From Zonotrichia leucophrys gambelii (taxonomy: Eukaryota > Chordata > Aves > Passeriformes > Passerellidae), in the NCBI RefSeq assembly GCF_028769735.1, contig NC_088188.1:6099001-6163000 (forward strand): DNA of 64,000 nucleotides, in the 5' to 3' direction. Of this stretch, positions 13,101 to 24,600 are shown piece after piece. Below the pieces are notes generated by a model. That model saw only the letters and a program-made list of their open reading frames with translations, was not told the origin of the DNA and ran no database searches. The first letter of the stretch is position 1. Every line of letters begins with the position of its first letter. A program made the position numbers and the translations under genes.

Positions 13101-15749
13101 GTGGAACAAATCCTTGCCTCAGCTTTGTAGTGACCTTGTGTCCAATTGACTGTGGTGCAGGCTCACAGACATCTCTTCATGAAAATCCTTTCCTTAGGAT
13201 TTTTCCTCCTGAGAAGCTGAGAGACCTCAGGAACAAAATGTAAACATTGATTATCTGCTGCTGTGGAATGCAACAGGTGCATCTGGGATTGGTCTCGTGT
13301 TTGTTTGTAATTAATGGCCAATCACAGTCAGCTGGCTCGGACTCTCTGAGCCACAAACCTTTGTTATTCATTCCTTTCTGTTCTTAACCAGCCTTCTGAG
13401 AGGAAACCTTCTCCTCTGTTCTTTTAGTATAGTTTTAATATAATATATATCATCAAATAATAAATCAGCCTTCTGAAACATGGAGTCAGATCCTCATCTC
13501 TTCCCTCACCCTCAGACCCCTGTGAACACCTCACAGTGCAGAGCTGCTAAAGCTGCCACTGGGGGAAGGAAATGTTTGTGTGACAAAACAGCTCCAAACT
13601 CCTTGGGAAGCAGAGCTGGTGTTCAGTGAATTTCCCTCAGCAGTTCCTGGTGTGTCAAACAACTTCAATAAATCTGTGCCCAGTGCTCCCCCTGTTGCTG
13701 CTTGGTTTTCCAGGAGAGCACCACATAAATCATGTCAGAATTTGTGTTCTTTTCTTTCCCCAGGAGCCCTGAAGTGGAAATGCTGCAGGAAAGCAGGAGG
13801 TGGGCAAATCAGAGTTAATTCATTTCCCTGTTTTACAGATGGGGTCGAGGATTCGGTCTCTTGGGTTCCATCTTTGGAAAGGACAGTGCAATAAATCAGT
13901 CCAACAGTGTTTTTGGCCTGGTGTTTTATATACTACAAATGCTACTTGGTAAGTATTCATTCACTTCAGAGCCTGCAAGCAGGGCTGTGGGGATGGAGGA
14001 GGAGAGCAATATCCATTGCACAATCTGCAGGAAACCAGATAAATGCTTCTGATTTTATATCTTGGGGGTTTTTTTTAGCAGCACTCTAATGATACATCTG
14101 TCCAAAGGGCTTAAAACCCAACTGATAACAAGAGTAATTGCATTTCCTCCTGATATGCTATTAATAATCCAAGTGTGAAGACAGTTTCTGTGCTGGTATT
14201 TTCACTCCAGTAAATTTGGCATTGGATTGCATGGTGGAAAAGAGAGGGAATAAAAATGGAATGGGCAAGTTTTGGAGGAGTAATGGAGAGAGCAGGCAAA
14301 AAAAGTGCATGAAATATAATTTTATATATTTCTTAGTAACTCTGTGGTTTGCTACAAAGCTGTTAATCCTGACAGAAATAACCTGACCACGAATTTTCCT
14401 ATAACTCAGGAATATGAGGATGGTTAATCCTACACACACTCCTTATCCTAGGGCTGTCAGACAGAGCCTTAGATACTCCTCTCCAAATACCCAGCTGGCA
14501 TTTTAACCAGAATTTTGTGTAACTCTTGCTGAGGGGCTGAGTTTGAATTCAGTTTTGCTCCTCTCCAATACCCAGGTGTTATTTTAACCAGAATTTTGTG
14601 TAACTCTTGCTGAGTGACTGAGCTTGAATTGAGTTTTGCTCCTCTCCAAATACCCAGCTGTTATTTTAACCAGAATTTTGTGTAACTGTTGCTGAGGGGC
14701 TGAGTTTGAATTGAGTTTTGCTCCTCTCCAAATGCCCAGGTGTTATTTTAACCAGAATTTTGTGTAACTCTTGCTGAGTTTGAATTCAGTTTTGCTCCTC
14801 TCCAAATGCCCAGGTGTTATTTTAACCAGAATTTTGTGTAATTCTTGCTGAGGGGCTGAGTTTGAATTCAGTTTTGCTCCTCTCCAAATACCCAGGTGTT
14901 ATTTTAACCAGAATTTTGTGGAACTGTTGCTGAGTGGCTCAGTTTGAATTGAGTTTTGCTCCTCTCCAATACCCAGGTGGCATTTTAATCAAAATTTTGT
15001 GGAACTCTTGCTGAGTTTGAATTCAGTTTTGCTCCTCTCCAAATACCCAGGTGTTATTTTAACCAGAATTTTGTGTAACTCTTGCTGAGTGGCTGAGTTT
15101 GAATTCAGTTTTGCTCCTCTCCAATACCCAGGTGTTATTTTAACCAGAAGCTGAGTGGCTCAGTTTGAATTGAGTTTTGCTCCTCTCCAATACCCAGGTG
15201 TTATTTTAACCAGAATTTTGTGTAACTTGCTGAGTGACTGAGTTTGAATTCAGTTTTGCTCCTCTCCAATACCCAGGTGGCATTTTAACCAAAATTTTGT
15301 GTAACTCTTGCTGAGTTTGAATTCAGTTTTGCTCCTCTCCAATACCCAGGTGTTATTTTAACCAGAAGCTGAGTGGCTGAGCTTGAATTGAGTTTTGCTC
15401 CTCTCCAATACCCAGCTGTTATTTTAACCAGAATTTTGTGTGACTCTTCCTGAGGGGCTGAGCTTGAATTGAGCTTTGCTCTGTGTGGAGAGGGGTGAGT
15501 AACTTTGTCTCTCTCGTTGCAGGTATGACAGCAAGTGCAGTAGCAGCTCTGATCCTCATGACATCCTCCATAGTGTCTGTAGTAGGGTCCCTGTACTTGG
15601 CATACATCCTGTACTTCGTGCTGAAGGAATTTTGCATTGTCTGCGTGCTCACATATTTGCTGAACTTCATTCTCTTTATCATCAACTACAAACGACTAGT
15701 TTATTTGAACGAGGCCTGGAAGAGGCAACTCCAACCCAAACAGGAATAA
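1126..15749 (+). CDS. VKORC1L1: VKORC1L1, vitamin K epoxide reductase complex subunit 1-like 1 (3 exons)
   Basis: Joined exons 1126-1319, 13839-13948 and 15523-15749 give 176 residues, the same length as human VKORC1L1. All junctions are GT-AG and in phase; exon 2 is 110 bp, as in the family. The product is a multi-pass ER membrane thiol oxidoreductase that reduces vitamin K epoxide and quinone. The redox CxxC is FCIVC (Cys139, Cys142) and the lumenal loop pair is Cys50 and Cys58. The C-terminal block [20 protein letters not shown] matches the family closely. The start fits the conserved [16 protein letters not shown] opening. An additional cysteine at residue 34 replaces tyrosine of the human protein. 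Intron 1 (12.5 kb) holds a ~560 bp satellite, two LTR copies and a CR1 tail; intron 2 (1.6 kb) is mostly an ~80 bp minisatellite. The gene converges with GUSB. Confidence 0.95.
4690..4775 (-). mobile_element. CR1 LINE tail fragment
   Basis: The plus strand reads AATGGTTTGGGCTGGAAGGG followed by a CTTCAAGGTCATCTTGTCCC-type stretch. That is the reverse complement of the 3' end common to avian CR1 elements. Only the tail is present, in VKORC1L1 intron 1 just before the satellite array. Confidence 0.7.
4889..7525. repeat. Five-unit ~546-581 bp tandem satellite in VKORC1L1 intron 1
   Basis: The landmark TAGTGTTATT recurs at about 4894, 5440, 6021, 6567 and 7144, spaced 546, 581, 546 and 577 bases. 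Units are nearly identical. Two kinds are visible: a short form (units 1 and 3) and a long form (units 2, 4 and 5) with an extra stretch CTAGAGCTGCCCTGGTGCAT plus a few bases. All units contain the same 70-100 residue open frames on both strands. These are repeat by-products with no recognisable protein. Confidence 0.92.
8930..9307. mobile_element. Solo LTR-like repeat, passerine TG...CA family, copy 1
   Basis: About 380 bp starting TGTAACC and ending GGTCACA, with a CCAAT box in GGCCAATCACAGTCAGCTGG and an AATAAA near its right end. Four related copies lie elsewhere in this window (about 13150, 30272, 37662 and 38248). The structure is that of a non-coding solo LTR of an endogenous retrovirus. 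I do not assign a Repbase name. No clean target duplication was seen. Confidence 0.7.
11370..11515. repeat. ~31 bp minisatellite, 4-5 copies
   Basis: Repeats of TGTAAAATGCCATTTCTGAT followed by ATTTCAAGTCC, in VKORC1L1 intron 1. Copies differ by a few substitutions. Confidence 0.85.
11725..11915. repeat. AT-rich low-complexity tract
   Basis: TA-rich DNA with many ATACTA and TAGTAT words that are partly self-complementary. No gene is seen in it. Confidence 0.8.
13150..13535. mobile_element. Solo LTR-like repeat, passerine TG...CA family, copy 2
   Basis: Same family and orientation as the copy at 8930, ending CACCTCACA. It shares the CCAAT block, the TAGTATAGTTTTAAT stretch and the AATAAATCAGCC polyadenylation segment. 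It lies about 300 bases before exon 2 of VKORC1L1. The left edge is approximate. Confidence 0.68.
14470..15482. repeat. ~80 bp minisatellite, about 13 units, next to VKORC1L1 exon 3
   Basis: The landmark CTCCTCTCCAA recurs about every 66-83 bases. Each unit contains CAGGTGTTATTTTAACCAGA and ends GAATTCAGTTTTG. The array fills most of intron 2 and stops about 40 bases before the exon 3 acceptor. Confidence 0.93.
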
Positions 15750-18700
15750 CCCCTGCTGGAACTTTTGACTGACAGTCTGAAGACCCAACTTCCATTAAGT
15801 TTATTTTGCAGTAATTTTTTTATTCTCCATATCAGACACTTTTTGCCCCCCTCTTTCCCCCCCCCCCCCCACCACGAGAATCATAATGGAAATTTTGAAT
15901 GATAAATTTCAAGGGGCCCCAGATAATTTCTCTGTGCTAATCTTCAGTTTCAATGTGGTTGTGAAAGAAAGCTCTATAACAATCAAAGACAAGCTTTAAC
16001 TTTACTTTGAAGGAGTTTTAGCCACAGCAAAACCTAGACTCTCTCTCTTCCCCCTCCACTTGTGAAGTGGGTAACACTTGCTATAAAATATCCTGTATAT
16101 AAATTCAGGTATAACAAGATGTGATCATGACATGAAATATTCTAGACTAGCATCACCATATTTAATGTTGCCATGTTTACAGTAAGTGTATTTTTTTTTC
16201 TTTTTTTCTTTTTCTTTTTTTTTTTTTTTTTTTTAGCTGATGGACTTAGATTTGACTAGGACTTATACTGTAAATAAAATTAGAACTCTTGGTTTCATCC
16301 CTGGAGAACTCACTGTCCCATGGGTTTGGTTAGGAGCTGTCAGAGGGTTCAGCTCAGAGTCGACTGACACGATGGAAGAAGTGACCTCTAAAGAACATGG
16401 AGTTGCTGCTCTCACAAGAATGATGCTTGGGGTTGGTTCCATTTTTTCTTTTCTTTTTTTTTCTTCCTTTTTTTTTTTTTTTTTTGTCTCCAGTAACAAA
16501 AATGGAATTAAAGCTGAAACCTGAAGTATGTTGATTAAACGACAACCTCATTAATTTCTGTACAGAACAAAAATAGCTTCATGTGGTCAATGAAAAGCTG
16601 AATTGCAGATTGGGGGTTGGATGAAGTGTTCTTTGAAAGGACTCCATTTCCAAGCAGAGCTGTTCCATTTGAAGCTGTGCTCAGCCAGCCAGTGTTACTG
16701 ATGTTTGATGTTCTGTGAATGCTGCAGTATAGAATTGCAATTTGCAGTGGAAACCACTGAGTGAGCAGGATAACCAAGCAGTGCACTGAAAAAGCAGTTC
16801 CTTAATTGATCTTGGTCAGGATCTTTGCTTTGTGCTATATTGGGAAATGAACTTTAGGCCTGACACACACACACAGAGATCTCTTGGAAGGGCAACCTGT
16901 TTAATGGGATAAGTAAGTCAATGTGCTCCTGAAAATGAAATGTGATATAGTGCTATCATTGCTCTTTCTAAGAACTAATTGGGGAAAAAAAAATATTAAA
17001 CTGCAGATTTAAACAAAGGAACAAAATTGTACACATTGTTTCTGCACTCAGTATTCTAAGGCTGAATGTTAAAAGTGCCTTCTGTCTTCAAATCTTAAAC
17101 CAAATACTTTGTGTTGAACTTGGCAGGCAGAAGTGTCCTTGCTTTAAAAATGAACAAACAAAATTCTCAGCAAACTTGCTGGGGATAGAAGAGTATTAAG
17201 AGATCTGGTTTTAGTTTTTAGACTGAGAAGTGGTAGCAGTATTGTTTTCAGTTTAATTTAAAAGGTTGATGTGATTTGGAAAAGTGAAATATTTGTGTTT
17301 CAGACTGTGTGACAGCAAAATGTGTGGGTTCAGCTACTTTCTGTAATTGGTGCTGTGCTGCTTTTTGCCCTTGTCAGTTCGAAATATGAACAATTCCAAC
17401 TGCATACCCATTTATTTAAAGAATAATTTAACTCCTTTTAGCATTTCCATTCTCAAACACGAATGTCAGAGAGACACTTCCATTGTAAGTGATTTTAAAC
17501 ACTAAGGATAAACTTGACTGTGAAACAAGCAGTGTTTCCATAGAGCAAAACAAGGTTGGAGATCAAATTCACAAAATTAATATTGAAATTACTACTGAAG
17601 TAATTCTGGTTTGCACCAAGGGTGGAGGTGGAAACTGCTTTTCTGTACAGAGTTGTGTGGTGTGAGTAACATCTGTTGCATGTAACACTAAATGACTTGT
17701 CCCTCGTCTGACAGTTTTAGCCAACAATCCATTAAATGAGTTTTGTATTGACCAGAGTATAGTTAAAGCTTGTCTTGATGTTTAGTTGTGTCTCTCAAAT
17801 GCCTTCCACTTTGATATTGAGGGGAGTGAATGATGTTGAATTGGTCCCTCAAGGCTTGGCCCTGTTCTCTCCCAAGCCCTGAGGCAGTAGCAGTGTTTAA
17901 TGTGTTGTATAGATTTTATTTCAGTGCATTCCTGTGATCTACACTAAAGATCTTTTTTTCATCCAAGGAAGAGGTGAACATGTGCTGCCTCCAAGTTGCT
18001 CCTGTCTCAGAGCAAGCAGCCATGGAGACAAGTCTAATCCATGAGTACTTGGTCCAATTCTGGGAAAAAAAAAGAGGAAAAAAAAGCTCCATCAGCTGAA
18101 AGTATTGGTGTTGACTTAACTTCACTGTGTCTTGTGCTTGTTTGTGTGGGCATAGTCTGTTGATTCAGTTTGTTTAGTAAAAATGTTTAGGGCCAGATTT
18201 TCAGCAGTCCTTGTTCGTGTGCACATAGGGAGCAAATGGAGCTGGAGTTTGGGCTCTGGGAGAATTTGCAGCCACACTTTTTGTGCACAGCTTTGCAAAT
18301 CTGATCCTTAATTGTGAACTCTCTTGTCTTGTGTGCTTCCCTTGCAGTTCCTTTTTACTGGAAGTGATTTGCTAGAAATGGGCCCTGATTTCTTCTCGTT
18401 CTCTCTCGTGCTTCAGAAATGCAGTTGGCCTGAATAAAGGGCAGAATTATCTTAGCAGGAGAAATTTGGACCTTTCTGCTTCCAGTTCTTTTGACTCTTT
18501 CCTTGCTGCTCCCAATGATAGAAACAGCATTTTCCTTCCAGTAAAATGGGTTGTGATTGAAATCAGGAGTGCAGCTGTGCCTCCCTGCCTGCCCCAGCCA
18601 AAATGTGGTGGCAAATGTGTGCTTGGTACTGATTTTATCCTTCCAAATCCAAAGGCAAATCCTAAAATTTCTCCAGGATGCAGGAGTCTGGGTAAAGGCA

Positions 18701-19590
18701 GGTAAATGATATTTGGGCTGGCAAGGGACAGGGGTTACAGAGATCCTTGTTGTGGTTTCAGCACTCAGGAGAGTGGAAGGGATAAAATTCACAGTACCCA
18801 AACAGAGGTTCTGAATCTGGGCTCTTCCTGCCCCTCTTTGGCTCTCTCAGAATCCCAAAATTCCTTTAGGATCATGGAATATTCTGAGTTGGAAATTTCA
18901 CAGTGAGGGGCAGATTGGAAAGGCAACAAGACCTCATCCCAACCCTGCTTAGGAATTAACCATTCCTGAAATCCTCTTACTGTAAGGTACTTGCTACTCT
19001 TTAAGGCCAGGGAGGAAATGAATATTCCTGGACATTTCTCCCAGTGAAGCATTTGTGACCCTGAGGCCGATGGAACATTGCTGAGCACCTTTGGGCTCTG
19101 CAGTGACAGCAGATCCCTGCTGAGGAGGTTTCTGGATGCTGGGGTTGCCATTTTAGTGCTGCTGTGGTCTCAGGAGGTTGTGAGGTGCTCCAGGCAGTTC
19201 TGCTCCTCCTTTATGTGGGCTGAGATCAGAGCTTGGCTTTAAATGCTGTTTAAACTGGTCCAGAAAAGATCTGAAGTATTCTGTTACCACAAAACTGTGT
19301 TAAGCATGGCCTAAATATTATTAGGTGTTTGTTCTGTATAGTCTGTTCCATCAACTATTTATTCCCAGTGCTTTCAAATCCAACACCCATTTAAAAAGGA
19401 GTCATTGGGCAGATGTTTCTTTTCTCAAAATAGGCTGAGAGATTCTCTACTGGAGGTTTAGGATTCAATTTTGCTAACAGGTAAAAAAACCATGTAAATA
19501 TGTACGAATTCTATTTGTTGCACATAACTTTTTTTGGTATAAAAAAAATAGAAAAAAAAACCCAACAAAAATAAATGTAGAAATTACCTG
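15750..19590 (+). other. VKORC1L1: Probable long 3' UTR of VKORC1L1
   Basis: About 3.8 kb after the stop codon with no gene recognised. It is AT-rich, with T-runs at about 16190-16235 and 16441-16486. An AATAAA at 19570-19575 is the best candidate end; an earlier one lies at 16273-16278. A UTR of several kilobases is known for this gene in mammals. The exact end is inferred. Confidence 0.5.
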
Positions 19591-21611
19591 TGGATGTCTT
19601 GCTGCAATCATTCTTATGCTGCATTCATGCAGTCCAAACATAAGAGCTTGAATGAACCCAACCAGAGGCCTTTTTGGACTCAGTCTGAGCCTTAGAAACT
19701 GTTTTTAATGTCAGTACTGTAATTCTGTTTCTAGAAATTGTACCAAGTCGTGTGGTTTTCCCCAAGACCTTGTGTGTGTTTAGCTGTAGAAGGGTTAAAG
19801 CACTTGATTCTCCCCAGATCCCATTTTCCCAGTAGAATTCCTGCAGCTTTGTGTCTGCCTGAGCATTGTGTGTAAAGGCTGAGCAGCGTTGACTTGAGGC
19901 TTTCAATGTTTACAGTTCTTTAAGCAAAAAAAAGAAACAAAAAAAAAAAAAAGCCCAAACCTTGTGGTTTTTATCACTTTCTGCTTTATTGGGGCTGCTC
20001 AAAGCTGGTCCCACAGACCACAAAATCCCTGGAAAAAGTGTTGGGAGTGTCCCTGGAATCGGGGAGGGGTTTGCTGAGAACAAGCAGGAATTAACCCTCA
20101 GATGTGTGCTCAGATTTTGGGGGGGCTGAGCTGAGCCCTGCTTTGTAAGGAGTGACAAATGTCAAATCCTCATCTGTGTTTTGGTCAGGTCTGTTGAAAT
20201 TGAAGAAAATGAGTTTTTAAAGGATGATGAAGTTGAAATGACTTTCAAACTCTGCTAGCTGGCAGTACCATGGTGTGGTTGAACAAATGTCTTTTTATTG
20301 TGCATAGAGTTTTATATTCTGGGGGTTTAGTTCTAGAGAAAATCTAGGCCTAGCACGGTGTGAGGAATGCTGTAGTGTTGTTTCTTTTCCCTTAAAAACA
20401 CAAGAAAAATTGTTGTGGAGTCTGCAGTGAACATCTGTGTCCTCATTGTGCTGGGGCAGGGTGGGAAGTGCTCTTGGTTCCTCGTGTACCCCCTCTGAAG
20501 GGAACAGAATTTGGCCAGCACACGAGAGAAAAGCAAATATTTCCTTTATAGGGTCAGATTTGGTCACTCCTCTGAGGCACTGACACAGAGGCACCAGTTT
20601 CACCCAGAATCTGTGAATTCCAATAATCAAACTCCAGATTGGAACTTCCCAAATGCTTTGGGCAGCCTCTGCTTTTGTTGTTCTGCTCCTTGTCCTGCTG
20701 CTTTTGGGACAGTGCTGGGGAGTTTGATTAACTTAAAACTCAGATTAAATATTCTGAGTTTTGCTGAGTGCTGGTGTGATCCATGCCAGGCTAAAGCCTA
20801 AAGGGACAGCACTGCAGCAGCACAGGGATTTATTTACACCTGGCCCTGCCCCTGAGGTTTGGAACAGAATTTCCCTCTGGGCTGCTCTTCCTGTGGTGAT
20901 ACTGAATATGAAGGAAGCCCTCGCACATGGCAGTGGCATTGTTGGGCACAGTTTGTGTCTGACAGTGGCAGTTTTGGTACTGTAAAATAAATAGATTTCA
21001 AGTTGAGTTGAGGTGGTCCCTCCCTGTGTAACATTCCACCTTGCTGCTGGAACAGGAATTCCAAGCTCTCTGTTGGATGTGCTGGGTGCCTCACACCCTC
21101 CTGCTGCTGGGAATGCTCAGGATTTCTCACACATCCATCCTGCCAGGCCAGAGCAGCTGCACAAACTGTGCTCCTCTGCAGGCCTGTGGGCAGTTTGCTG
21201 TGATCTCAGTAGTGTTAACTCTTAGGGGAGTTGAACTGGAAAACCTCATTTGCTTTAGAGGGATGTGGTGTTCATTTAGAATAACTTAGGTTTTGTTTTT
21301 AAGTTCAGCATTGAGTTGTATCATGTAATATTTGTAATTTTTTTTTGCCATAAACAGATACCTCAGTCAGGATTTCTTAACTTCAGCTCCTGGAAAGTGA
21401 ATATTTGTTTTCCTGCCTGGAAACAAGAAGCCTCCAGACTTGGCTGAGCAGAGGAAACAAAAGTTTCTGATCTGCTTTGCATCACAGTAACTACTTCAGG
21501 TGGACTAGAAATCGCACTGGACTTGCAAGACTTGAATCAGGCATAGAACTTATTTAAACAGAGATTTAATAACGAGTTCAGCATCATCCCCAGCCACTAA
21601 ACCCTTTGTTT
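19591..21611 (-). other. Convergent region between VKORC1L1 and GUSB; GUSB 3' UTR candidates
   Basis: No separate gene is recognised between the two 3' ends. On the minus strand, AATAAA polyadenylation signals for GUSB occur at 20829-20834, 20294-20299 and 19985-19990. The one at 19985 sits only about 400 bases from the VKORC1L1 candidate site, so the two 3' UTRs may nearly meet. Which signals are used cannot be told from sequence. Confidence 0.4.
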
Positions 21612-24600
21612 TCATTTTAGGAAGAGGGAATGTGATGATGTTGCAGGAGGAAGACAGCTTGACTCGTTTGCAATCCTCCAGTACCTGTCCCTAAGGACAA
21701 AGGCGGCGGCTTTGGGCTGGCGCTGCCGGGTGAAGATTCCCTTCTTGTTACCCAGAACTCGGGTGGTGCCTGCAGAGAAGTTACAAACCACAGAAATTTA
21801 TACAGAATGTACAAACCAGGCTCTGCAGTGAGCTGGTACAGTGTAGGGATAAATCAGGCCACGTGGAAGGGACCTCTGCACTTTGTTTGCACAGTCAGGG
21901 AGCCGTGGATGGGACAGGGCAATGCAGCTGCTGGGCTGGGACATCACTGGGTGTGCCCAGGGATCAGGGTTCTCACTGCTGGAGATTGGCTCCACCTTCA
22001 GACTGCATGGAGGAAACGGTGGTGACTGCTCACTGTCCTGTGTGCTGTCTGGATCCTTTCTGCCTGTTTTAGTTTTTACAGGAAATTAGAGAAAAGGACT
22101 GCAACAGGTTGAGAGCCTGGAACTGCATCTGTGTCTGACCTTGTCTACATTTTCTGAGTCCTTTTTGATGCTGCTTTTCTGGGCACTGCCACCACTGAGC
22201 TCTCCAATGCCTGTCCTGGTGCTCTGCAGGGTATTTTAGTGCTGTTCTCCCTCTCCCTGACTGCTCACCACCCCAAGCCACTGCAGGTGGCATAAGCAGA
22301 ACAGGTTCATTGTTAGATCTGAGTTGTGATTGTTTCATTGCTGTGAATTAGGGAATTTCCCTTCCTTTGTGACTGCACTTATCTGTTAATAATGGATGGA
22401 GTGGCATGGTGAGCCAGCTGTGTGCCAGTGTGGCATCTGCTCCTCTGCTGCTGAACCTCCACCAAGTAAATTGTGATTATTTCAGGTGCTCTGTTCCCAG
22501 GGTGACACTGGAAGCAAGAGAGATGTCCCTGACAGCTGCCTGAAGCTCTGAATTGAGGGTGGCCAAAACCAGGAGCAGCTGGGTCCTCACAAGTTTCCCC
22601 TGTGCACTGTCCCATGCTCCTGGGAGCATCTGTGCAATTCAGCACAGGCAGGACCTTCTCTCTTGGCTCTGGGCATGCTGGATTTTGTGACAAAACCTGG
22701 TGAACAGAGAGCCTTTTGTCCCACCCTTCAGCACAGTGTTGGTGTGGCACAACCACTAAACTCCCAGGGATGATGGAGAGGTTTAGGATATAAATAAAAT
22801 CTCACCTTGATTGGTCATGAAATCAGCAAAATTCCAGATGAGCTCCCCAACCACGTACTCCTTCCTCTTCTTGTCCAGCACAGAGTGGTACTCCCTGAGC
22901 ATGGCCTGCTGGTACTCCTCACTGAACATCATGGGGGGGTCCTGCAGCCAGGAGAGAGCTCAGGGCACAAACAATCCCACCCAGGACCCTCCTGCCCACA
23001 GCTCTGGGGCTGCCTCTGCTGCTGTGACCATCAGCAAACACACAGCTCCCAGGGGCAATGCTCCTGGTGTGCCATCCCCTGCATGGGACAGCACCAGGAA
23101 CCTCCCTTCTCCAGGGTCTGCTTTCATTTCAGCATTTTTAGCACTTCAAGGACAGATTTTGGAGTCCTCTGTAGCAGACAGAGTGAGTGGCAGAGCTCTC
23201 TGGTTTTGGTGGAGCAGGATCCCAATCCTGGAGCCTTTTGGGCACAGCCAGGCCCAGGGGTGCCAGCCTCTCCCAGTGCCCATTTTCTGCCTCTAAGAGC
23301 TGTTTCCACCACAACACTCACACTGTGCAGCCCAGGCACTGAGTCTGCTCCATATTCACTCTGGATAATGGGTTTTTGGTAGGTTTTGTACCAGTTCTCA
23401 AACTGGGCTGTGAGTTGCAGTGGGATCACCTCCAGGTGCCCTGGGTCATGGTACCAGGAGAAGTAGCTGTTCACACAAATCACATCCACGTAGGGAGCCT
23501 GCAAAAAACAAGGTGAGAGTGTTCTTCAACCTTCTCTTGTAAATCTAAATCCTCCTTTGGGTTCAATTAATGGAATCCAGGTTTATTACACATAGAATTC
23601 ATTGTTTCCCCCATCACTCAGGCTCTCCAGATATAATAATCTCTTTCCCAGAAAAAAAAGGATAAATTTAATAAGCTAACAGCATTAATTTGGCATTTTT
23701 CTTACAGATTAGGAAGTCACAGCAAAGAGTTAGACAAGATCAACACGTTTCATTCTCAGGTTTGTTAGAAGTTTTTTTGTTTCCAAGATGTCTCTGGCTT
23801 GCTGGTACATTTAGATGTACTTTTTCTTTTTGAGTATTGGAATGTGATTATCAAGTGAGTGGTCAAATATTTTGACTAGCAACTAAATTTTGTGCATCAA
23901 TGGTGCAATACTAAGACTAAAGCATTCTGCAAGTTATTTGCCATTTCTACCACATGGACAGTGTGATAAAAGGGCACAAAGCCCCCTCAAAATAAAGTGA
24001 TGTTGTATGTAACTTGTTCAATGTTCTCTTAACATGTTTTGTAATAAAAGAAAAAAAAAAGTTCTAATATCACATCAGTGTATGAGAGATCTGTTCTCTG
24101 GGTGTGTTTGCCTGAGCTCCTCCAGTTGGGCAGAGTGGGAATGGGATATCAAAAGCAGATTCCTGCTGGGCTCCCTCAAATTTAAAACCATCAGAGGTTT
24201 GGGTTTTTTTCTGGGGTGGGGAGGGAAAACCTCAGAGTTGCAGCCATTCCTGCTAATTAGAGGATATTTGAGAAGAAATCCAAAGTGTAACCTGGACCAG
24301 GGATGTGTGGCAGCACCAACTCACCTGCTAGAGGTGATTATTGTACAAGGATCTACCCTGGAAACAAATACAGGTGTTAAAAATCCTTGGTCCATGCTAT
24401 GAAAGGCCCCAAAATCCAAGGAAAGTGCATTTTGATTATTTATCCAGCTCCAGGGCTTTAATTGTGGAGCTGGAGGAGCTTTTAGATTATTCAACACAAA
24501 GAGACATCTGCCAAAGAAGATCTAGAGCAGTTGAAAGCAGGAATTAAAGCAAAGCTTCCTTCCTTTAGACTTCCACAAGGGTTGTGAGCATTTTAAAGAG

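Noticed and set aside
22807..23382. Plus-strand open frames antisense to GUSB exons 10-11
   Set aside because: They are shadows of the real exons on the other strand.
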